From Enterovibrio calviensis DSM 14347 (GTDB lineage: Bacteria; Pseudomonadota; Gammaproteobacteria; Enterobacterales; Vibrionaceae), in NCBI RefSeq assembly GCF_000621165.1, contig NZ_JHZA01000012.1, positions 124,001 through 188,000 of the forward strand: DNA of 64,000 nt, in the 5' to 3' direction. Shown here piece by piece: positions 57,276-64,000 of this stretch. Position 1 is the stretch's first letter. Each line of letters starts with the position of its first letter. A program made the translations under genes and the position numbers. Under the pieces are notes generated by a model, which saw only the letters and a list, made by a program, of their open reading frames with translations, was not told the origin of the DNA and made no database searches.

Positions 57276-58967
57276 TCAAAGGTCGTACTTGGCAATTTTC
57301 CGCCGTAACGTCGAAAGGCTAATCCCTAATTGCTCTGCGACATCTACATATTTTCGGTTGAGTAGAGCCAGAGCATTCGCAATTTCTCGCTTCTCAATGT
57401 CATCCAGCAGTTGAATGGGTGTTGCCACAACAGACATCGCATCAACAGATTCCGCGTCAAGCAGCACGTTATCGCGATGTAAAAATGCATGCTCTATCCA
57501 TTTCGCTAACTCGGAGATGTTCCCCGCCCAAACTCTGCGCTTGGCATGTTCCAACAACAGATGGCGTAGGCTGTCATCCACAGCGCTGTTATCGCCGTAA
57601 AGTTCGCTTAGTTTCCTGTCGATGATCAGCGATATATCCTCTGTTCGATTTTGCAAGTTAGGCAAAGATAGCGATGCACCTGTAAGGTAATAATAGAGAG
57701 ATGGACAGAAGCGACGCTCATGCACTAGATCTTCCAATGGATTGATTGAGCTAGTGATCAATCTGAAATCGAGGCTGGTCGATTTATTGGTATTAAAGTC
57801 GAACAGTGTTTTAGTCAAGATGATGTGCGTTAAGGCTGCTTGCAATACGCCAGGAAGCAAATCAATACGCTCGATATACAGAGTACCGCCATTTGCGAGC
57901 TCAAATTTAGACTTGTTCCCCTCCTCGTCGCTGCCAAGCAATAGCTCAGAAAGATCCTCTCTTTTAGCTGAATGGAGATTCACAGCCACAAACGGACCTT
58001 CGCTAAAGCGTGAACAAGAGTTATGCATGGTATGAGCTAAGCTTCTTTTCCCCGTGCCCTCCTCGCCAAGAATGTAAATTGGAGACGTGTTTTTCATGCA
58101 AGCTTTCGCAGCAGAAATGACACGCTGCATCGCTGGCGATTCAGTGTGGTACCTTTCCAGCGTAGAGGCCAATCGGTGTTTTTTGTCCGCTCGTGTTGTG
58201 GCTTCTGAAGCGTCAGAAAAACGCAGAACACGACAACCACCCGCAATAGGTAGCATGGTGACACGGTATTGCTGCAACTGTCCGGCAAAGTCGAAATCCA
58301 CGTTGTCGCCGTTAATTTCTCCACCTTCCGCTATAAGGGATTTTACCTTTGGCGGAAACAGAAACGTTTCGAACACGCTGGTATTGATAATGTCGCCCTC
58401 AGAGACAGTAAACCGCTCCAGAAATGCTTGACTACAATGCAACACGAAACCATCGTCATCTAACACTAAAAAGCAGGCTTTGCTGGCATCGATATATTGC
58501 TGATTGAAATTAATCCCCTTCAACTGACGGCGATTCGCGCTCATCTCAACCAGACATTCCGCTATCATCATCAGGATAAATTGGACGCTATCTAAAGCAT
58601 TTTTACTGTCATCAATATAACTGATGTAACCCAGCACACCACTTTCTGAATCGGCGATAGGTACACTCGTCACCGAAAGCTGTAGTTTATTGCTTAAGCG
58701 AAGTTTGTGAATCCCCTGAAGCCCCAGTACTTCGGGGGTCCAATAGCTGCCGACCACATAATCATCTACTTCTAATGACTGCTTTATCGCTTTATTGCCG
58801 CGCACAGACAAACAAACAAATTCATGACTAAACAGAAGAAGCGTACCCTCAGTACTCATGGGCCATTGACTGACTTTAGTCATCACCTTGCTGAAATCTT
58901 TGATGAGGCCAGGGGATTTGAGCCCCTCCAATCTAGCGTCGGTTATCCCGTAATGTAATGCGACCAT
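57276..58967 (-). CDS. DhaR-like AAA+ transcription activator
   Basis: A 563-residue regulator with an N-terminal GAF-like sensor, a PAS-like domain (about 165-260), an AAA+ domain and a Fis-type HTH (YVDVAEQLGISLSTLRRKI). Walker A is intact (GEEGTGKR, residues 301-308). The sigma-54-contact GAFTGA loop is absent: ELLLGSDEEGNKSKFELANGGTLYIERI runs straight across that position, as in E. coli DhaR, which works with sigma-70. It lies 14 nt downstream of a second DhaR-like gene and next to gldA/dha genes, so control of glycerol/dihydroxyacetone use is likely. Confidence 0.8.
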   Translation of the reverse strand: MVALHYGITDARLEGLKSPGLIKDFSKVMTKVSQWPMSTEGTLLLFSHEFVCLSVRGNKAIKQSLEVDDYVVGSYWTPEVLGLQGIHKLRLSNKLQLSVTSVPIADSESGVLGYISYIDDSKNALDSVQFILMMIAECLVEMSANRRQLKGINFNQQYIDASKACFLVLDDDGFVLHCSQAFLERFTVSEGDIINTSVFETFLFPPKVKSLIAEGGEINGDNVDFDFAGQLQQYRVTMLPIAGGCRVLRFSDASEATTRADKKHRLASTLERYHTESPAMQRVISAAKACMKNTSPIYILGEEGTGKRSLAHTMHNSCSRFSEGPFVAVNLHSAKREDLSELLLGSDEEGNKSKFELANGGTLYIERIDLLPGVLQAALTHIILTKTLFDFNTNKSTSLDFRLITSSINPLEDLVHERRFCPSLYYYLTGASLSLPNLQNRTEDISLIIDRKLSELYGDNSAVDDSLRHLLLEHAKRRVWAGNISELAKWIEHAFLHRDNVLLDAESVDAMSVVATPIQLLDDIEKREIANALALLNRKYVDVAEQLGISLSTLRRKIAKYDL

Positions 58968-58981
58968 TGTTATATCCTTAT

Positions 58982-60775
58982 TCAGGCGCTTTCAGCCAAA
59001 TCTTGACGTTCTAAATTGAGCTTTTTCATTTTGCGCCAAAGGGTTGTACGGCTCAGTCCCAGCGCTCTCGCAACATTTGTCACTTGCCCACCGTGTTCTT
59101 TCCATGCATTCGCAATAACATTGCGCTCAGCTTCGACAAGATCGGTGATGCCATATTCCTTAGTCCTTTTATTTTGGATTCTTTCAGGGAGATCTCTGGC
59201 ATTGATCAAACCTTGGTTGCTCATCAAGGCTGCATTTTCTAATACCTGAAAAGCTTCGAGAAAATTGCCAGGCCAGTGATATTCCATCAATAATTCTTGG
59301 GCGTCACTATCTAGACTTAACGGCACTAATTCTCGAGCACTGAGTTGCTCCAAAATGAGTGACAGTGTTTTTTGCAGACGCAACTTATCAATGCATAGTG
59401 GTTTTAAATCAAGCTGCGCCAAAGACAACTTCAAATACAACAAGTGGCTTAATCGCGACGCATCCCAATCGTATTGTGGAGATGAACAAGCAATGAGTTC
59501 AACACTGAAAGCCTTATGCTGGCCGTGTTCATCGGTGATAACACCTGAGGATAAGATCTTGAGCAGAACACTTTGAAGATCAGGAGCAAGCAGTTCGAGG
59601 TTTTCAAGACAAAGCATATTGCCATTAGCATTGAGAAGATAACGAACAAAACGCGCCTTGGTTGCTTCATTCATCGTTCGCTGGGTAAAACCTGCCAGGC
59701 AATCCAGCATATTCAACGTTTTATTACATATCTGACGAGATATATAGTCCACCAGATATCTCTCACCTGAGCCAACTTCAGTCGTGATAAACAAACGAAG
59801 CCCTGATTTTCCGCGCTGTGCAAGCACTCTATTTATATAGCCATCCTTGACTAACAATTGACTCATTACATGGCGTCGCCAATCATCATCGCGCAAGTGC
59901 GTCTGCTCGATATCGACAAAGCAGATACAGTGCTCTCCTATAATCTGTCGGGTTATGTCTGCAGTGATAACGTTCTCAGAGGTGGTCACTGAGAACGTCT
60001 CTTTTTCTGAGGTACCAAAGAACGAAGCAATGGGAAACGTCTCCATACCGTTAATGAGCATCATGCCGTGTTTGGCACATTCTCTTGCCGCACGGTTGAG
60101 ATATCGAATGCCACCACTCAGATTAAACACGCACACCATTTCGGACAGCGCGTCCAATACGCTTTCAAACAAGATCACATTACTCAGGTTTTTCGATGTG
60201 TGTTGAACGAGCCTTTCAAGCCACGGTTTTATAGATTGAAGACCAGCTTCATGATGTTTATCCATTAGTACCATCAGGAAATAGTTACCTGTATGGTTCC
60301 GCACAGGCACGCACACGGCGGCATAGTCATGAAGCGCTTTTTTATATGACTCATGACAATACATTAGCGCGGTCTCTTGCGTGCGAGCCGCCATAGAAAA
60401 CGCTGTAGTTCCCACCAAGCTTTTACTGAAGCTGAAGCCCAATTCAACGCCAAGCTCTCGAAGAGGTTCTTTGACCTCAATTGCCCCATCTAACGCCAGT
60501 AAATAGCCGTCAGCATCAAGCAAGCACCATACAGCCCCTTCTCCCAAAAGCATGTTTAGCTGGCAGCCACGAAGGTAGTCAATATAAGGCTCAGCAAGTC
60601 TCTGACGAGGAAGGTTACTGCTGGGCAAGGCAGACTGCATCTGCCAATCAAAAGCACAAAGCGCACGGTCTTCAAACCAAGAGGATACTAAGGGGTCGTT
60701 GAACTCTTTTTGGTTAGGCCACTTATTCTGTATGTGAAGCATCCACTTTTTGTGCTTTTCACTGGTACGACGCAT
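58982..60775 (-). CDS. DhaR-like transcription activator with degenerate ATP site
   Basis: A 597-residue regulator with a GAF-type N-terminus (about 90-205), a PAS-like middle, a degraded AAA+ domain and a DhaR-like HTH (GGQVTNVARALGLSRTTLWRKMKKL). The Walker A position reads EVGSGERY (about 333-340), with no Lys, so ATP binding is doubtful. GAFTGA is also missing. Followed after 14 nt by the second regulator, probably one transcript. Closest in layout to DhaR of the dihydroxyacetone kinase operon. Confidence 0.8.
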   Translation of the reverse strand: MRRTSEKHKKWMLHIQNKWPNQKEFNDPLVSSWFEDRALCAFDWQMQSALPSSNLPRQRLAEPYIDYLRGCQLNMLLGEGAVWCLLDADGYLLALDGAIEVKEPLRELGVELGFSFSKSLVGTTAFSMAARTQETALMYCHESYKKALHDYAAVCVPVRNHTGNYFLMVLMDKHHEAGLQSIKPWLERLVQHTSKNLSNVILFESVLDALSEMVCVFNLSGGIRYLNRAARECAKHGMMLINGMETFPIASFFGTSEKETFSVTTSENVITADITRQIIGEHCICFVDIEQTHLRDDDWRRHVMSQLLVKDGYINRVLAQRGKSGLRLFITTEVGSGERYLVDYISRQICNKTLNMLDCLAGFTQRTMNEATKARFVRYLLNANGNMLCLENLELLAPDLQSVLLKILSSGVITDEHGQHKAFSVELIACSSPQYDWDASRLSHLLYLKLSLAQLDLKPLCIDKLRLQKTLSLILEQLSARELVPLSLDSDAQELLMEYHWPGNFLEAFQVLENAALMSNQGLINARDLPERIQNKRTKEYGITDLVEAERNVIANAWKEHGGQVTNVARALGLSRTTLWRKMKKLNLERQDLAESA

Positions 60776-60894
60776 AAATACAACTCAAAAAATATGACAA
60801 ATCATTGTCATTTTTGTCAGTTTTCTTGGATATCTCTTTCATCCAGTATTGAGATGTCAGGGCAAGCTAAATACACCTTGATTGACCAGAATCA

Positions 60895-60931
60895 AAAACC
60901 TCGGCAAAACGTTGCCAAGCCGAGGTTTTTC
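60895..60931 (-). terminator. Terminator after gldA
   Basis: CCTCGGC / GCCGAGG stem with a 13-nt loop, A5 and T5 flanks; 17 nt past the gldA stop on the minus strand. Confidence 0.85.
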
Positions 60932-60947
60932 TTTATTGGTCAGTAAA

Positions 60948-62030
60948 TTACTGACCTAACTGATGAGCGGTCAGGATAGCCGCAAAGACTTTTTCTGCAG
61001 TGACAGGAAAAGGCATGTTGTGGATGGTTTCGCCTTCCGCGCAAGACGCGTGTGCCACGTCCATTAGCTTCTCATTGTTCAGCTCTTTCACACCCATTTG
61101 GTGCAGGTTTGTTGGCAAACCAACACTGCGGCAGAAACCAATTACGGTCTGGATCTCTTCGTAATCAGCATTTTCCAGAACCAACTGCACCAGTGTACCG
61201 AATGCCACTTTTTCACCGTGCAATAAGTGGTGACATTCATCTAGTTTTGTTAAGCCATTGTGGATCGCATGCGCACCAGCAAGCCCACTTGATTCAAAGC
61301 CAATACCACTCAGATACGTATTCGCTTCAATGATGTTTTCTACCGCTTTGGTCGACACACCATTTTCAACAGCTACCTTTGCTTTTAAACCATCAGCCAA
61401 CAAGGTTTCGTAACACAGTTTTGCCAATGCTTGCGCTGAGCGTGTTGGTGCTCCACCAGCCATCGTCGATTTACCTGAAATCATGTTGGCTCGCGCTTCA
61501 AACCAAGTTGAAAGCGCATCGCCCATACCTGCCACAAGAAGGCGAGCTGGCGCTTTTGCAATAATGGCCGTATCCATGATCACCATGTTCGGGTTAGCAG
61601 GGAACAACAGGTATTCTGCAAACTCTCCTTCTGGGGTATAGATAACAGCGAGTGCAGAAGTTGGTGCGTCAGTTGATGCGATGGTTGGTACCACTACTAC
61701 AGGACGCTTTGCATAGAATGCGATAGCTTTAGCTGTATCCAGCGTTTTACCGCCACCAATACCGATAATCACATCCGCTTCCACGCCTTCAGCCAACGCC
61801 AATAGCCGATCGATTTCAGGACGTGAACATTCTCCATTGAAGCATTCAAACGTCGCAGGAATTTCGCTGGCAGCAAAACTGGTAGCTACCGTATCTTGCG
61901 TTAGTCCCATAACGAAGTCATCGGCAATGGCAAAAGGTTTGCTACCAAAGGTAGACACATATTTGCCAATATTTCCCAACGCACCTTCGCCTTGAATGTA
62001 TTTACTTGGAGAGATAATAATTTTGTCCAT
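60948..62030 (-). CDS. gldA: Glycerol dehydrogenase
   Basis: NAD-dependent oxidation of glycerol to dihydroxyacetone. The 360-residue product has the NAD-binding IIGIGGGKTLDTAKA and the metal ligands Asp in GMGDALSTWFEAR, His in AGAHAIHNGLT and His in LLHGEKVAFG. Length is typical. It lies 28 nt downstream of the dihydroxyacetone kinase gene, which uses its product. Confidence 0.95.
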   Translation of the reverse strand: MDKIIISPSKYIQGEGALGNIGKYVSTFGSKPFAIADDFVMGLTQDTVATSFAASEIPATFECFNGECSRPEIDRLLALAEGVEADVIIGIGGGKTLDTAKAIAFYAKRPVVVVPTIASTDAPTSALAVIYTPEGEFAEYLLFPANPNMVIMDTAIIAKAPARLLVAGMGDALSTWFEARANMISGKSTMAGGAPTRSAQALAKLCYETLLADGLKAKVAVENGVSTKAVENIIEANTYLSGIGFESSGLAGAHAIHNGLTKLDECHHLLHGEKVAFGTLVQLVLENADYEEIQTVIGFCRSVGLPTNLHQMGVKELNNEKLMDVAHASCAEGETIHNMPFPVTAEKVFAAILTAHQLGQ

Positions 62031-62058
62031 GAATGACTTTTCCTATTCTTAATTCGTG

Positions 62059-63693
62059 TTATTTAGTCAATGAAGCGAATACACATTCCACTGCGTATGC
62101 ACCAGGATCTTTGGTACCGTTCAGGCTGTCGCTATTAAGGTAAGACGAGCGACCCGCGTTGGCTTTCAGCATGGTAGACGTTGATTCTGCACCTTCACGA
62201 GCGGCGTTTGTGCCACTTTCCAAACCTTGCTCTGCCCATGCATTGAATGCTGGGTACAATGCATCAATCATGGTGCGATCACCCGGCTTCGCGCCGCCAT
62301 ACTGCATCATGCGAACCAGACCATTTTGTAGGGCAGCAACAAGATCGTCGCTTGAAGACAAGTAACTTCCTGCAGCGGTAAAGAAGATGGACAGCAATAC
62401 ACCAGAGGAGCCACCCATCACGGTGGTAAGCTTTTCGCCAATAACGTTCAATAGCACCGATGGTTCGCCCAGAGGCAGGTTGTTGGCATCTAATTCTGCC
62501 AACACTTTGCGGGCACCTGCGGAAAACGTTGAACCTGTATCGCCGTCACCCACGATGGCATCCAAACGGTTTAGCTCAGATTCCAAATCGATAAGAGTGC
62601 CACAAACAGTGCGAATCGCTGCTGCAACTGCATCGTTCTGGCTTGGGGTGTATTCAATTTTCACTGCTTTGTTTTCACACTGAACAACAGGACATTCACG
62701 TTTAGCAATAACGCCCGGCCACGCTTCGGTCGCTGTGTCAGATTGCAATGCAGAACGTGTTTCTTCGTCCAGACGCAGCAACGACAACGAAAAACCTTTC
62801 ATATCGATAGCCGTCATCAGTGCTGCGGGGCCAACAACAAATTCCAAACCTTCACCCAGCTTGGACTCCACCACTGCTTTCGCAACCACGTTCATCTCTA
62901 TAGGAGAAAGGCCCCCCAGATTATTGATCAACACAGCGTGCTTCTCACTTGGGCGCGCTTCGAGAAGTTTTTCTGACATCAGTGCCACAAACTCTTGGCA
63001 CTCCGCCACATCAATGGTTTCAATCCCTGCTTCACCGTGAATGCCGAGGCCTAGTTCTGCTTTTCCATGTGCAATACGGCTTTCGCTGGTGTCACCCGGT
63101 AACGAGCAACTAGTCAAAGCGATGCCGATACTTGCGGTGTTATCTATCGCTTTTTGCGCTGCCACTTTTACGTCTGCCAACGATGCGCCTTGTTCTGCGG
63201 CATGACCTGCCACTTTGTGCACGAATAAGGTGCCCGCAATGCCGCGTGGTTTTGGATTGTTTGGAATGGAAATATCATCGTTTACGATAACCAGTTCGAC
63301 GTCGTAGCCCATCTCTTTGGCTTTCTCACACGCAAGACCAAAATTCAGCCGGTCACCAGTGTAGTTTTTGATAATAACCAGACAGCCTTTATCGCCCGTC
63401 ACATGAACAATGGCGTTAAGCACAGCGTCAACGCTTGGTGCCGCAAATAAATCACCACAAACTGCAGCAGTAAGCATACCTTTACCGACAAACCCGGCAT
63501 GTGCTGGCTCATGGCCAGAACCGCCACCACAAATGATTGCGACTTTGTCTTTGTTCCAGTCATTGCGCGCAATGACTTTGATGTCGTTATTAAAATCGAG
63601 CTTGATCAAGTTGCCTAAACGTTGCGTGTAAAGCGTGCCGTCAATGGAGTCCGACACCCACGATTCTTTCTTGTTGATAATTAGTTCAGCCAC
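62059..63693 (-). CDS. dhaK: ATP-dependent dihydroxyacetone kinase (fused DhaK-DhaL)
   Basis: Phosphorylates dihydroxyacetone to DHA-phosphate for glycolysis. The 544-residue product fuses a DhaK half (GGGSGHEPAHAGF; IHGEAGIE carries the covalent-binding His) to a DhaL half (IVGDGDTGSTFSAGA with Mg-binding Asps; GGSSGVLLSIFF; KPGDRTMIDAL). This is the ATP-type enzyme of Citrobacter rather than the PTS type; no DhaM is present. It lies upstream of gldA on the same strand. Confidence 0.95.
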   Translation of the reverse strand: MAELIINKKESWVSDSIDGTLYTQRLGNLIKLDFNNDIKVIARNDWNKDKVAIICGGGSGHEPAHAGFVGKGMLTAAVCGDLFAAPSVDAVLNAIVHVTGDKGCLVIIKNYTGDRLNFGLACEKAKEMGYDVELVIVNDDISIPNNPKPRGIAGTLFVHKVAGHAAEQGASLADVKVAAQKAIDNTASIGIALTSCSLPGDTSESRIAHGKAELGLGIHGEAGIETIDVAECQEFVALMSEKLLEARPSEKHAVLINNLGGLSPIEMNVVAKAVVESKLGEGLEFVVGPAALMTAIDMKGFSLSLLRLDEETRSALQSDTATEAWPGVIAKRECPVVQCENKAVKIEYTPSQNDAVAAAIRTVCGTLIDLESELNRLDAIVGDGDTGSTFSAGARKVLAELDANNLPLGEPSVLLNVIGEKLTTVMGGSSGVLLSIFFTAAGSYLSSSDDLVAALQNGLVRMMQYGGAKPGDRTMIDALYPAFNAWAEQGLESGTNAAREGAESTSTMLKANAGRSSYLNSDSLNGTKDPGAYAVECVFASLTK

Positions 63694-63695
63694 GA

Positions 63696-63875
63696 TTACA
63701 CCTTTTTATTATCTAAATAGTTCGTAAGTTTATGTTCAGGGTTGGATGGAGTTGTTGAACCAGAACTAGGACGCTCGAAAATATGCGCCAGTTGTGCTTC
63801 AGCTTCTCCCTCACTCATTCCCAGATGACAAACAAAAATGTCTTTCGCCATCTCGTAGCAACAGTCGCCTTTCAT
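63696..63875 (-). CDS. Small protein (59 residues) ahead of the DHA kinase
   Basis: The ATG at 63875 has GAGG about 9 nt upstream and encodes MKGDCCYEMAKDIFVCHLGM..., 59 residues; the open frame runs to 63965 without support. The stop is 2 nt before the DHA kinase ATG, implying translational coupling. Three cysteines lie in the first 16 residues. I recognise no family; it could be a leader gene or small regulator of the dha operon. Confidence 0.55.
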   Translation of the reverse strand: MKGDCCYEMAKDIFVCHLGMSEGEAEAQLAHIFERPSSGSTTPSNPEHKLTNYLDNKKV

Positions 63876-63942
63876 TCGCCTATACCTCACCGAGCTGCTT
63901 CTGGGCCTTGTCGTTGTGGGCAATGTGTCGATGCAGCATGAT

Positions 63943-63975
63943 GAAAAGGGTTCCCGGCTCCTCATAGAAGCCGGG
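63943..63975 (-). terminator. Hairpin at the right edge of the window
   Basis: CCCGGCT / AGCCGGG with a 9-nt loop and, after an AACCC spacer on the minus strand, TTTT. It probably ends a minus-strand gene entering from the right, of which only a possible stop (TAA at about 63984-63986) lies in the window. Confidence 0.6.
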
Positions 63976-64000
63976 GGTTCTTATTACTCAACGTGCTCGT

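Overview
The window looks like a stretch of a Vibrio chromosome (Vibrionaceae, Gammaproteobacteria). The evidence is the gene order isc operon - trmJ - suhB - secDF/yajC - tgt/queA, three GlyGly-CTERM trypsin-like exoproteases, a TagA-like M66 metalloprotease, a tmRNA tag reading ANDENYALAA, and a type VI secretion (T6SS) hcp/vgrG module. The species cannot be settled from sequence alone.

Layout. 1-5.4 kb: iron-sulfur assembly operon iscRSUA-hscBA-fdx (minus strand) with two IscR boxes in front of iscR. 5.4-13 kb: housekeeping genes trmJ, suhB (with a boxA in its leader), yajC-secD-secF, queA and tgt. 13-16.7 kb: three tandem secreted serine proteases. 16.8-25.4 kb: CBS protein, acyl-carrier-protein phosphodiesterase, glyoxylate shunt aceBA, divergent oxyR/peroxiredoxin, cutC, polyphosphate kinase 2. 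25.6-28.7 kb: secreted M66 metalloprotease. 28.9-30.7 kb: ratA-rnfH, smpB and ssrA (tmRNA).

30.7-37.6 kb is an AT-richer integrated element inserted at the 3' end of ssrA. It carries a tyrosine integrase, an AAA ATPase with a C-terminal Arg-Glu-His pattern like PrrC/RloC anticodon nucleases, about 1.3 kb of mostly non-coding structured DNA, a coupled pair of small genes and a serine recombinase with phased upstream repeats. It rebuilds the ssrA end on the left and brings its own terminator; the displaced native ssrA terminator sits just right of the second att copy. A second partial copy of the ssrA T-arm and integrase-type arm repeats lies at 37.46-37.53 kb, suggesting nested or tandem insertion.

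37.7-45.4 kb: a hipBA toxin-antitoxin module with four operators at exact 28-bp spacing, an IS630-family insertion sequence, and a restriction-modification island. The island has a NgoBV/NlaIV-like endonuclease, a convergent cytosine-C5 methyltransferase with a nine-G tract in its coding sequence, and a phage-type adenine methylase under a LexA-like box. It ends in a SAM-methyltransferase pseudogene with two nonsense codons and a lost 3' end.

46-57 kb: T6SS auxiliary cluster of hcp and a 1555-residue evolved VgrG carrying a zincin motif and a HET-C-like domain, followed by lipoprotein, membrane, WG-repeat and DUF2927 genes and two decayed genes. Some of these may be immunity proteins. 57-64 kb: glycerol/dihydroxyacetone utilisation, with a fused ATP-type DHA kinase, glycerol dehydrogenase and two tandem DhaR-like regulators.
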